NCBI GenBank assembly: GCA_034522075.1
Contig: JAXHLO010000013.1
Coordinates: forward strand, 11,348 to 75,347
DNA: 64,000 nt
Reading direction: 5' to 3'
Origin: UBA7803 sp034522075
GTDB lineage: Bacteria > Pseudomonadota > Gammaproteobacteria > Pseudomonadales > Azotimanducaceae
The position numbers were made by a program, and so were the translations under genes. The notes beneath the pieces were generated by a model that was given only the letters and a program-made list of their open reading frames with translations, was not told the origin of the DNA and did not search any database. Within the stretch, counting starts at the first letter, position 1, and each line of letters begins with the position of its first letter. Of this stretch, positions 42,949 to 51,828 are shown piece after piece.

Positions 42949-43715
42949 CTAGCGGGCTTCCGCACTCTTGCGGGCCTCGTTGATCAGCCGATAAGCGGCC
43001 GTGATCTCCTGGGTGCGCTCCTTGGCCAGTTCGCGCATGCTTTCCGGCAGGCCGCGTCCGGCCAGCTTGTCCGGGTGATTTTCGCTCATAAGACGCCGGT
43101 AAGCGCGTTTGATCTGCGCGTCGCTGGCGGATGGGCTCACACCGAGGGCCTCGTAGGCGGCATCCAGCCGCGATGAGGAAGCCGCATCCGGAGCTCCGGC
43201 GCGCAGCGTGGCCTCGAGCCGGGACACGTCAGCTTCGCCCAGCCCGAGCTGTCTGGCCATGCGCACCAGCATGTCGTGCTCGGCCGGGTGCACCTGGCCG
43301 TCGGCGGCCACGGCGTGCAGTTGCACCTGCAGAAACATGCCGAGCAGCGGACTGCGGCCACGGCAGATCCGGGCCAGGCGCGCCATTTCGGCATCGAGAT
43401 CGAAATCCGCAGACTTGCCGCGGTTGAAGGCCGCTTTCGCCGCACGGCGCTGTTCCGAGACAGGCCGAGCCGGTCGAACTGAGCCTCGGCGGCATTGATC
43501 TCGTTGCGGCTGACCTGGTTGTCCGCCTTACACAGCGCCCCCATGGCGGCGAAGGTCGACTCCAGAAACTGCTCCTGCACCTGCTGCAGGCCATGGCGCA
43601 GCAGGCGCGGCAGCAGCCAGCCTATGCCGAAGCCGATGAGCAGACCGACGACCAGCCCGCGCAGGCCGCCGAACAGGGCGCCGATGAAGCCGGCAATGAA
43701 CGTCAGACCCAACAT
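42949..43715 (-). pseudogene. djlA: DjlA-type TerB/DnaJ co-chaperone, frameshifted
   Basis: DjlA is an inner-membrane J-protein that stimulates DnaK. Seen: Gly-rich N-terminal membrane helix (FIGALFGGLRGLVVGLLIGF), a TerB-like helical domain (GALCKADNQVSRNEI ... MFLQVQLHAVAADGQVHPAEH) and a C-terminal J domain with ENHPDK (HPD motif). The gene is split: a dinucleotide is doubled at 43457-43460 (GAGA on the plus strand), where the family text LGLSEQRRAAKAAFN can be recovered by dropping two bases. Start at 43715 is coupled to the MFS stop by TGATG. Confidence 0.86.
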
Positions 43716-44983
43716 CAACCGGGCGACTCTATGACAGTGGGCGGCGGCAGCCAGCGCATGACCACGGCCGGGGGAATGAACATCAGCACGAACGCCAGAA
43801 ACGCCAGATTATAGCTGCCGAACAGATCGTAGGCCCAGCCGGCCAGGAACGGGCCGATAGCCCCGAAGGTAATGCTGAGCATGACCAGACCCATCACCCG
43901 ACCGAAGGATTCAATGCCGAAACGGGCGCCGAACACCAGGCCCAGCATGGGCAGAATTCCGCCTCCGGCGAGGCCCACCAGCACCACGCCCAACGTCAAC
44001 AGCAGCGTGGGCGGGGTACCGTAGAGCAGCAACAGACCACCGCTCATGCTGGCCGCGGCCATCCAGTACAGCCAGCGGTGATCGATGCGGTCACCGAGGC
44101 CGCCAAACAGGAACTTCCCAAGAATCATGCACAGCGAGCACAGAGCGATGAGGTTCGCCGCCTGACCCGGCGACCACCCGGCATCCGCCGCATAGGCACC
44201 GAGATTGAACTGCACGGCACCAAAGGCCGTCTGCAGGGGCAGCATACCTACGACCGGAATCCAGAACAGCCGTGTCGATAGAATCTCGCCGGTTCGCCAG
44301 CGCCGGGCGGCCGCGCGTGCTGCATGCTCCACGCTGCCGGGTTCAGGCAGGCGGGGACGGCGCGATAACACCAGCCAACCCAGCGGTACCACCAGGATCA
44401 GCCCCACCAGTGCCAGCCACTGCAGGGTATCGCGCCAGCCGGCCGCAGCCAGCCACCCCGCCACCACCAAGGGAAAGACCATGCCGCCCAGGTTCGTCCC
44501 GGTAGCAGAGATGCCGATGGCCAGTCCGCGTTTGTCGCGGAACCATCGAGTCACCAGCGTCTGTGACGCCAGGGTACCGGTGAGCGCCATGGCCGGCGGG
44601 AAGAGCAAGGCATAGACCAGCAGGATCTGCCAGAGCGCCTGGGCCTGGGAGGCCAGCCACAGCCCGGCCGCCATGCTGAAGGCACCCGCCGTCACCAGCA
44701 CGCGCATGGGCAGCACGTCCATGGCCCGACCGACAAACGGGCTGACAATCCCCATACCGATCTGCAGCAGCGCGATGGCGAGCATGACGTCGCGCCGCGG
44801 CACGTCGAACTCCGCCAGCCACGGCAGCACGAACAGGGCGAAACAATAGATCAGCACGCCGACGGTGACCGCCTGCATCAACAGGGTATACGCCACCACC
44901 AGCCAGCGGAATTGACTGTCCTTGGAGAGAATCAAACCAATCTCTGAAGCAAAACGCGCAGGATAACCCGGATCGCGGCTCAT
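43715..44983 (-). CDS. MFS transporter
   Basis: The 422-residue product has twelve hydrophobic helices and MFS loops RWFRDKRGLAIGIS and FGGLGDRIDHRW. The pattern matches monocarboxylate/oxalate-type MFS proteins. ATG at 44983 (MSRDPGYPA) chosen; the frame is open far upstream but that part is antisense to the next gene. Substrate unknown. Confidence 0.88.
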   Translation of the reverse strand: MSRDPGYPARFASEIGLILSKDSQFRWLVVAYTLLMQAVTVGVLIYCFALFVLPWLAEFDVPRRDVMLAIALLQIGMGIVSPFVGRAMDVLPMRVLVTAGAFSMAAGLWLASQAQALWQILLVYALLFPPAMALTGTLASQTLVTRWFRDKRGLAIGISATGTNLGGMVFPLVVAGWLAAAGWRDTLQWLALVGLILVVPLGWLVLSRRPRLPEPGSVEHAARAAARRWRTGEILSTRLFWIPVVGMLPLQTAFGAVQFNLGAYAADAGWSPGQAANLIALCSLCMILGKFLFGGLGDRIDHRWLYWMAAASMSGGLLLLYGTPPTLLLTLGVVLVGLAGGGILPMLGLVFGARFGIESFGRVMGLVMLSITFGAIGPFLAGWAYDLFGSYNLAFLAFVLMFIPPAVVMRWLPPPTVIESPG

Positions 44984-45052
44984 TGCCGGCAGGTGCAGCC
45001 CACAGCCGGAACCGGGCGAGCGGAACGGCGCCCACGGCGAATTTCGGGTAGC

Positions 45053-45475
45053 ATGGCAGACATGCAGCAACTCGGTTACCGGCGCCCACCCACCGTCCTG
45101 CTGATGGCAGCGGCACTGACGCTGTTGTTGCGCACGCTGGTGCCGGCCGGGTATATGCCGGCACCGCTGACGAACGGATGGCCCGTGCAGATCTGCCCGG
45201 ACGGCTTGCCGCTCGCAGCCGTCGAGGCCCTGCTCGGCCAGGCCCACGATCATCACCACCACGGCGGCCATGCCGACGCCGGCAATGACACGGCCATGCC
45301 CGAGCAGTGCGAGCTCGGTGCAGGCTTTGCCGCCAGCGCGGCTGTGGCCGGTATATCCCTGCAGATCCCGGCGCAACGGCCCTCGCCCGCCCGATTCATC
45401 CCCCCGCCGGCGCACACGGCCCTCAGCGAACGGCCCGCCTTCCGGCCCCGCGCGCCCCCGGAACTCCAGAGTTGA
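45053..45475 (+). CDS. DUF2946-like exported protein with His cluster
   Basis: The 140-residue product has an N-terminal signal/anchor (LLMAAALTLLLRTLVPAGYMPA), an ICPDG block, the His-rich stretch HDHHHHGGHADAG and a Pro-rich tail ending in PRAPPELQS, as in DUF2946 proteins. These often lie before TonB-dependent metal receptors, as here. Likely binds metal in the periplasm. Start at 45053 or 45062. Confidence 0.72.
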   Translation: MADMQQLGYRRPPTVLLMAAALTLLLRTLVPAGYMPAPLTNGWPVQICPDGLPLAAVEALLGQAHDHHHHGGHADAGNDTAMPEQCELGAGFAASAAVAGISLQIPAQRPSPARFIPPPAHTALSERPAFRPRAPPELQS

Positions 45476-45553
45476 GCAGCGGCCGGCATTGAACCGGCCC
45501 GGCGGCGGGTTTCCCCTGGAGGCCCGCCTGATCCTCGATTCAGGAGAACAGCA

Positions 45554-47608
45554 ATGTTACGAACAGGCATGAGCCTGCTGCTGGTGCTGGCAGCGGCTAC
45601 GGTGAGCGCGGAAGAACGTATCATCGAAGAGATGGTGGTGACGGCCAAGCCGGACAGACGCACCATAGAGTTGGATCAGACCGTGGGCATCGCGCCCGAC
45701 TCCGCCACGCTGCTGCGTAAGGCAGTGGGCGCCAATGTAGTGAGCAATGGCCCCATAACGGGCATGGCACAGTACCGGGGCATGTCGCGGTTTCGCGTCA
45801 GCTCCCGCATCGACGGCGGGGTCATCAGCCCCGGCGGACCCAACTGGATGGACCCGCCCTTGTCTTACGCCCCCGCCGCGCACCTCGATACGCTCGAGGT
45901 CTACCGCGGGATCGCTCCGGTGAGCGCGGGTCAGGAAACCATCGGGGGCGTGATCAACGCCCGCACCTGGACGGGCGAATTTGCAGAATCCGGCACGGTG
46001 CTTTCCGGCCGGGCCAGAGTCGGCAGCCAATCCGTCAACAACGCCTCGCTGGTCAGCAGCGCTGTCGTTCTGGCCAGCCCGGCCCAACGCTTGAAGGTGT
46101 CTGGCCTGACAGAGCAGGCAGACGACGGAGCGTTCCCCGGCGGCAAGGTCCAGCCAAGCGAATACCAGCGCCAGCGCTACGATGCCGGCTACAGTCTGCG
46201 CCGCGGCTCACATACCGTCAGCGTCAACTACGGCCGCAGCGACACCGGCGATGCCGGAACACCCGCGCTGGCCATGGATATCCGCAACATCGACGCAGGC
46301 CTGTATCGCCTGGACTATGAATTCGCCGGCGAACGGTTTTCGCTGACGGCGCGCGCCTATGGCAGTGACATCGACCACGGCATGACCAATTACCATCTGC
46401 GGCCGGCGCCGGCGAGTCCAGCCGCCTACCGACGCAACATCACCGATGTACGCAACCGGGGCTTCGCTCTGGAGTTACGCACCGGCCACTGGACAGCGGG
46501 GATCGACGGCCACGACGAGATCCACAACAGCGATATCGACAACCCGAACAATCCGGGCTTCTTCGTGCGCAGCTTCGATAACGCCGGTCGCCGTATCGTC
46601 GGGGCCTACGTGGAACATCAGTTCACTCACGACAACGACTGGACCCTTGAACTGGGGGTCCGGCTGAACCAGGTGCGTAGCGATGCCGACCCGGTCGATG
46701 CGACGCCGGCCAACATGGGTATGCCGCCTGCAGTCGCGTTGCGTGACACGTTCAACGACGCCGACAGATCACAGCGAGATCGCAATGTAGACTGGGTGGT
46801 GAAGGCATACCGGCCTGCCGGTGACCGTACGGTGTGGTATGCCGGGCTGGCGCGCAAGAGCCGCTCGCCCGCTTACCAGGAACGCTACCTGTGGCTGCCC
46901 CTGCAGGCCACGGCAGGCCTTGCCGACGGCCGTACCTATACCGGCAACCCAGACCTGAAACCGGAGGTTGGCCACGAGATCGAAGTGGGCTTCGACTGGA
47001 ACGGCAAACGCAGCGCCGTCGCCCCCCGGGTTTACTACCGGCAGATCGACAATTATATCCAGGGGATTCCATCCACCGATCCGGCGGCCATCAGTTTCGT
47101 GGCCATGATGAACAGCCCGGGGGCTCCGCCGCCGCTCGAGTTTCACAATGTCGATGCCGTGTTCTACGGAGTCGATGTGGACTGGCGCTACCGCCTGAGC
47201 CGGCACTGGGCCTTGCATGGTGTGATCAACGTGGTGCGCGGTGAACGTGACGACCGCGACGACGACCTGTATCGCCTGGCCCCGGCCAACGCCGTGGTGG
47301 AACTCACTTACCACCGCCGCGCCTGGGAATTCGCCCTGGAGACTCTCGCCTACGCCGCACAGAACAAGGTCTCTGCGGCCAACGGCGAGCAACCCACCGC
47401 CGGCTACGCCTTATGGAACATCAAGGGACAGTGGTCGATCACAGATCAGGTGAAGCTCGGCTTCGGCATCGACAACCTGGCGGACCGTGAATACGTGGAC
47501 CATCTGGCCGGGACCAACCGCGTGCCGAACAACCCGGACATTGCGTCGGGCCAACGGCTACCGGGTTTTGGCCGCAACGCCTTCGCGAGGCTGGATGTGA
47601 ATTGGTAG
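45554..47608 (+). CDS. TonB-dependent outer-membrane receptor, copper-receptor-like
   Basis: The 684-residue product has a signal peptide, a TonB box-like EEMVVTAK, a plug domain and a 22-strand barrel ending in W. The plug segment GGPNWMDPPLSY resembles the copper receptor OprC/NosA, where a Cys four residues before this Met and the Met bind Cu. Here that Cys is Gly. RBS AGGAGA lies eight bases before the ATG. Follows a His-rich DUF2946-like gene, supporting metal uptake; ligand identity is inferred. Confidence 0.86.
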   Translation: MLRTGMSLLLVLAAATVSAEERIIEEMVVTAKPDRRTIELDQTVGIAPDSATLLRKAVGANVVSNGPITGMAQYRGMSRFRVSSRIDGGVISPGGPNWMDPPLSYAPAAHLDTLEVYRGIAPVSAGQETIGGVINARTWTGEFAESGTVLSGRARVGSQSVNNASLVSSAVVLASPAQRLKVSGLTEQADDGAFPGGKVQPSEYQRQRYDAGYSLRRGSHTVSVNYGRSDTGDAGTPALAMDIRNIDAGLYRLDYEFAGERFSLTARAYGSDIDHGMTNYHLRPAPASPAAYRRNITDVRNRGFALELRTGHWTAGIDGHDEIHNSDIDNPNNPGFFVRSFDNAGRRIVGAYVEHQFTHDNDWTLELGVRLNQVRSDADPVDATPANMGMPPAVALRDTFNDADRSQRDRNVDWVVKAYRPAGDRTVWYAGLARKSRSPAYQERYLWLPLQATAGLADGRTYTGNPDLKPEVGHEIEVGFDWNGKRSAVAPRVYYRQIDNYIQGIPSTDPAAISFVAMMNSPGAPPPLEFHNVDAVFYGVDVDWRYRLSRHWALHGVINVVRGERDDRDDDLYRLAPANAVVELTYHRRAWEFALETLAYAAQNKVSAANGEQPTAGYALWNIKGQWSITDQVKLGFGIDNLADREYVDHLAGTNRVPNNPDIASGQRLPGFGRNAFARLDVNW

Positions 47609-47630
47609 AGCGTATCGTACCCGGGCCGCT

Positions 47631-47885
47631 TCAGCCGGACACGGTACGATCCACGACTCTGAGAAAGTCCTCCAGCGCACCGGCGCTGGGGGCATCCACG
47701 TCGACCCGGCTGTGAAACAGCACGCGCACGGTGACGTGACCGTCGCTGAGGGTGACGGTGTAGCCGTCGAAATCAGACTCCGCCGTGAGGCCGCCCCAGT
47801 GATATCGCTCACCGTCGCGTTGCCCCTTTTCGACCACGGCCTGATAGGCCCGCAGAACCAGTGGTACATCAACTTTGTGTTCCAT
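47631..47885 (-). CDS. DUF3081-family small protein
   Basis: The 84-residue product matches the DUF3081 pattern: VLRAYQAVVEKGQRDGERYH and SDFDGYTVTLSDGHVTV. Cytosolic, found in gammaproteobacteria; function unknown. Encoded between the receptor (convergent; a long stem at 47614-47650 may end both transcripts) and the divergent MFS gene. Confidence 0.8.
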   Translation of the reverse strand: MEHKVDVPLVLRAYQAVVEKGQRDGERYHWGGLTAESDFDGYTVTLSDGHVTVRVLFHSRVDVDAPSAGALEDFLRVVDRTVSG

Positions 47886-47986
47886 ACGCTATCAATCTCA
47901 CTTCAACTGGCCGTGCCCGGCATCGCGCACACGCCGCCATTGTGGATCCCCTTGCCCGCGGGGGCCAGACGGGCAACGATACCCTC

Positions 47987-49237
47987 ATGACAGCCGACCA
48001 GACCCAGCCTGCCCGCCCCTTCCACTACGGCTGGGTGATCGTCATTTCCAGCTATTTCGTGGGTCTGCTTACCAGCGGGCTGCTGGCCTACACGCGCGGA
48101 CTGTTCCTGGTTCCCATGGCCCGGGAGATGGACAGTTCCCGCCTGGAGCTGTCGCTCGCCTTCACGATTTCAGGCGTGGTCGGTGCAGCCACAGCCCCTC
48201 TGGCCGGATACCTGTTCGACCGCTATCCGGTGCCGCGGCTGATGATGCTCATGGCCGTCTGGACGACGCTCGGCTATGGCGCGCTCGCGGCCATCGACGG
48301 CAGGCTCGGACTTTTCCTGGTCATGGGCTTGTTCTTCGGTCTGGCCACTGTGCACCTGGGCGGTGTGGCACCAGCCAAGTTGGTGGTCGACTGGTTCGAC
48401 ACCCGCCGCGGCTTGGCTCTGTCGCTGATCGCCATGGGTGCGTCTACGGCTGGCGTGGTCACCCCGCCCATGGCGGCCGCATTGATCGAATGGCTGGGCT
48501 GGCGCTGGACATTCGTGATCTACGGCGCCATTACCCTGGGCGTCGTGCTGCCTCTGATAGCGGCCACTCTGCGCCCGGCGCCAGTTCGACGCACGTCACC
48601 GGTCAGACCGTCCGATACAGAGGACGCTGCAGGCCTGACAGCGGCCATGCCCGTTGCCGAACGTCGCTGGCGGCGCAGGGAATATCTGACCAGCACGAAC
48701 TTCTGGGGCATCGTGGTGATATTCGGCGTGATGGGCTGCGTGTTTTCGGGCGTTACCCTGCACCTGTTCGCCCACATGACCGACATCGGAGTAGATCCGC
48801 TGCAGGCGTCGCTGGTCCTGTCATTGATGGCTGCCATGGCGCTGCTCAGCAAACCGATCTTCGGCATGCTGGTGGACCGTGTCGATCCGCGTATCAGCGT
48901 GGTCGTATCGTTGCTGGCACAGCTCGCAGGCATCGGCCTGCTGCTGACAGCCGCAGCTTATCCTGCGCTGGTTCTGGCCGGCCTTGCCTTCGGTTTCGGC
49001 TACGGCGGCATGGTGCCGCTGCGCAATGCGCTGACGGCCATTGGCTTCGGTGCACTGTCGTTCGCCGAGATCACCGGTGCCGCCCGCACCGCCATGGCAC
49101 CGCTGACCATGGGCGGCATGCCGCTGGCGGGTTGGATTCACGACGTCTACGGCAATTACAGCGCCGCCTTCATGACATTCATGATTCTGTTCGGTGCGGC
49201 GCTGGTCGCGGTATTGCTGCTGCGTCTCGGCAGATAG
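47987..49237 (+). CDS. MFS transporter (monocarboxylate-type)
   Basis: The 416-residue product has twelve helices with FHYGWVIVISSYFVG at the start, the typical opening of oxalate/formate and monocarboxylate MFS transporters, and WFDTRRGLALSLIAMG. Start set at the ATG at 47987; the frame is open to 47861 but without MFS homology. The c-heme propeller gene follows after 83 bases, so the transporter may serve it. Confidence 0.88.
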   Translation: MTADQTQPARPFHYGWVIVISSYFVGLLTSGLLAYTRGLFLVPMAREMDSSRLELSLAFTISGVVGAATAPLAGYLFDRYPVPRLMMLMAVWTTLGYGALAAIDGRLGLFLVMGLFFGLATVHLGGVAPAKLVVDWFDTRRGLALSLIAMGASTAGVVTPPMAAALIEWLGWRWTFVIYGAITLGVVLPLIAATLRPAPVRRTSPVRPSDTEDAAGLTAAMPVAERRWRRREYLTSTNFWGIVVIFGVMGCVFSGVTLHLFAHMTDIGVDPLQASLVLSLMAAMALLSKPIFGMLVDRVDPRISVVVSLLAQLAGIGLLLTAAAYPALVLAGLAFGFGYGGMVPLRNALTAIGFGALSFAEITGAARTAMAPLTMGGMPLAGWIHDVYGNYSAAFMTFMILFGAALVAVLLLRLGR

Positions 49238-49320
49238 GAGCTCGAGGCAACTTCGCCGGATTCTGCACGGGATCAAATTGTGCGACCATCAACGCCAGGC
49301 AGACCGGACACGGAAGGCAG

Positions 49321-51399
49321 ATGCCTGATCAATGGCGTTTTGTAATCGGCCGCGGATTCCCGCTGCTTTGCGCAGTGACACTTGCGTTGAGCGGGGCGAT
49401 ACCCGCTGCAATGGTTCAAGCCCAGGAAGCGGCCACGGAAAGACACATTGAAGGCCGCGTGCTGTCAGGCGATGGCACGCCGGAAGCCGGGGTCTGGGTC
49501 ATCGCCGAGACGAACGACCTGTCCACGCCGTACCGCAAGATCGTGGTCACCGATGAACAGGGCCGTTACCTGCTTCCCGAGCTGCCCCGGGCCGAGTACC
49601 AGCTGTGGGTGCGCGGCTATGGTTTGCGCGACTCGGCGCGCCTCACCGGGCGGCCCGGTGACCGGATAGAGCTGAACACACAAGCGGCTGCAGATGCTCA
49701 ACAGGCGGCCGTGATCTATCCGGCCAACTACTGGCTTTCCCTGCTGGAACCGCCGGAAGCCAGCGCCGCATGGGCCAATGAGTTCAAACTCGGGTGCCAG
49801 CTCTGCCACCAGATGGGTTCGGCCATAACCCGCAATCGAAGCCGCGAGGCCTTCGATAGAGGGCTCGAGAAAGCGACGTACATGCATGTGACCGCCGACG
49901 CCCTCGGCCGGCAGCAATTGCTCGATGTGCTCGAGGACTGGTCGCAACGGATCGCCGGCGGGGCCACACCACCCATGCCGCCGAGACCCCAGGGCATCGA
50001 GCGCAATCTGGTCATCACGCAATGGGCTTGGGGCGACCGGTTCACCTATGCCCACGACGCGATCGCCACAGACAAACGCAATCCGACCCGGTATCCGAAC
50101 ATGCCGATCTACGGCGTCGATCTCGGCAACGATCGCCTGCTGTCGCTGGATCCGCAGCGTCACACCGCCGATGAACGCGACGTACCCACACGGGACGGAT
50201 TCGACACGCCCTGGTGCGATCAGACATTCCAGCCCGCGGGCGCAGGGGCCGACAGCAACGGAGCGGCAGCCATCGGTCTCGGCTCGCTGGGCTGCCCGGT
50301 TCGCCCCGGTATCACGCCATTCGAAGGCCGCTACGACAATCCAGCCAACCCGCACAACCCCATGCTCGACGACGCCGGACGAGTGTGGATCACCACACAG
50401 ATTCGCCGCGAATGGACCAGGGACCTGCCGGAGTTCTGCCGCTCGGAACCGGTAATCGCTGACAACTATCACCACCGCCAGCTCGGCTGGTTCGATACGG
50501 CGAGCGAGGAGTTTCACCTCGTCGACACCTGTTACGGCACCCACCATCTGCAGTTCGACGATGACGGTGTTCTGTGGCTGAGCGGCGACTCCTACGTCAT
50601 CGGCTGGTTCGATCCGAAGCGCTACGATCCGGAAAAACCGGCAACTCTGGCCGACGCGCAAGGCTGGTCCCGGGTCGTGATCGACACGGACGGCGACGGC
50701 GCGGCAGACTCGCCCATCGTCGGCTTCAACTACGGCATCATCCCCAACCCGGTGGACGGCACCGTGTGGACGGCCCAGCCCGCCGGCAATCCGGGCGGGG
50801 ACCCGGGCGACCGCGGCCGTCTTATCCGCTACGACCCAGAGACCGACCGTCACGAAACGTTCGTACCGCCGCGGCCCGGCGCCGGCCCCCGAGGCGTAGA
50901 CGTGGACTCGAAAGGCCTCATCTGGGCCGCGCTCGGCGGCAGCGGCCATCTGGCCAGTTTCGACCGGTCGAAGTGCAGGCAGACCTGGGGCAGCGGCGAG
51001 CAATGCCCCGAAGGCTGGTCGCTGCACCGCAGCCCCGGTCCGCTCATGCGCACGGGTAACGAGCCGTCGGACACCATGAGCGCCGACTTCCACTACTACC
51101 TGTTCGTGGATCAGTTCAATGCACTGGGTCTCGGCGAGGATGTGGTCATCCTCAATGGCACCGGATCCGATGCGCTGCTGGCCTTCGATCCCCGCACCGA
51201 AGAATTCACTGTGATTCGCGTGCCCTATCCGCTGAACACCTTTACCCGCGGCCTAGACGGCAGGATCGATGATCCGGATGCCGGTTGGAAAGGACGCGGT
51301 CTGTGGTTCACCAACGGCGCAGACCCGATAATCCATTCGGAGATCCCGCGTTCGTATGCTGGCCGGGTACAATTACGCCCCCATCCATTGGCGCGATGA
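49321..51399 (+). CDS. Exported fusion: carboxypeptidase-like domain, c-type heme site, beta-propeller
   Basis: The 692-residue product has a signal peptide (cleaved near MVQAQEAA), a carboxypeptidase-regulatory-like beta sandwich (residues about 40-120, EGRVLSGDGTPEAGVWV), a single c-type heme motif C159-QLC-H163 and a large C-terminal beta-propeller resembling streptogramin lyase Vgb (HHLQFDDDGVLWLSG, GPRGVDVDSKGLIWAAL). Likely periplasmic. The heme suggests electron transfer, and the propeller a lyase or binding function. Function unknown. RBS-like GGAAGG precedes the ATG. Confidence 0.83.
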   Translation: MPDQWRFVIGRGFPLLCAVTLALSGAIPAAMVQAQEAATERHIEGRVLSGDGTPEAGVWVIAETNDLSTPYRKIVVTDEQGRYLLPELPRAEYQLWVRGYGLRDSARLTGRPGDRIELNTQAAADAQQAAVIYPANYWLSLLEPPEASAAWANEFKLGCQLCHQMGSAITRNRSREAFDRGLEKATYMHVTADALGRQQLLDVLEDWSQRIAGGATPPMPPRPQGIERNLVITQWAWGDRFTYAHDAIATDKRNPTRYPNMPIYGVDLGNDRLLSLDPQRHTADERDVPTRDGFDTPWCDQTFQPAGAGADSNGAAAIGLGSLGCPVRPGITPFEGRYDNPANPHNPMLDDAGRVWITTQIRREWTRDLPEFCRSEPVIADNYHHRQLGWFDTASEEFHLVDTCYGTHHLQFDDDGVLWLSGDSYVIGWFDPKRYDPEKPATLADAQGWSRVVIDTDGDGAADSPIVGFNYGIIPNPVDGTVWTAQPAGNPGGDPGDRGRLIRYDPETDRHETFVPPRPGAGPRGVDVDSKGLIWAALGGSGHLASFDRSKCRQTWGSGEQCPEGWSLHRSPGPLMRTGNEPSDTMSADFHYYLFVDQFNALGLGEDVVILNGTGSDALLAFDPRTEEFTVIRVPYPLNTFTRGLDGRIDDPDAGWKGRGLWFTNGADPIIHSEIPRSYAGRVQLRPHPLAR

Positions 51400-51443
51400 G
51401 TACACACCTCGAGTTCGCGCAGGTAAATCACAGGAGGCTGCCC

Positions 51444-51749
51444 ATGTTCATTGCCATGAACAGATTCCGCATCGCCAAAGGTTTTGAAGCCGGCTTCGAG
51501 AAACTCTGGCGTGAGCGGGATTCCTACCTGGCCGAGGTGCCCGGTTTCCGTTCGTTCGCCCTGCTCAGAGGGCCGGAACACGAGGACCATACGTTGTACT
51601 CATCCCACACCATCTGGGAATCGCGGGCGGCCTTCGAGGCCTGGACGCAATCGGACCACTTCCGCCGTGCCCATGCCCAGGCCAGTGCGCCGAAAGGGAC
51701 CTATCTCGGACATCCGGAACTGGAGACTTTTGAGGCCGTCGTTCAATGA
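51444..51749 (+). CDS. ABM-domain monooxygenase, IsdG/HmoB-like
   Basis: The 101-residue product is a single antibiotic-biosynthesis-monooxygenase fold (FIAMNRFRIAKGFEAGFEKLW, VPGFRSFALLRG, WESRAAFEAWTQSDHFRRAHA) similar to heme-degrading IsdG and HmoA/B; His in SDHFRRAH is at the heme-ligand position. SD AGGAGG lies seven bases before the ATG. Encoded 44 bases behind the c-heme propeller gene. Heme degradation is possible, not shown. Confidence 0.83.
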   Translation: MFIAMNRFRIAKGFEAGFEKLWRERDSYLAEVPGFRSFALLRGPEHEDHTLYSSHTIWESRAAFEAWTQSDHFRRAHAQASAPKGTYLGHPELETFEAVVQ

Positions 51750-51820
51750 GGTCCCGCCCTCATCCCGTTTCGCCAGGCCGCAACATCAACGTCAGCCTGG
51801 GTTATCGTTTCGGCCGCTGA
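51746..51820 (+). pseudogene. C-terminal relic of an outer-membrane protein
   Basis: A 24-codon ORF overlapping the ABM stop ends in NINVSLGYRFGR, which reads like the last strand of an outer-membrane beta-barrel. Nothing else of such a gene is present, so it looks like the end left after a larger deletion. It could also be a chance ORF. Confidence 0.45.
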
Positions 51821-51828
51821 AGCATCGA

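Noticed and set aside
45476..45553. Riboswitch before the TonB receptor gene
   Set aside because: Only 78 bases; some GC stems but no cobalamin or other riboswitch signature seen.
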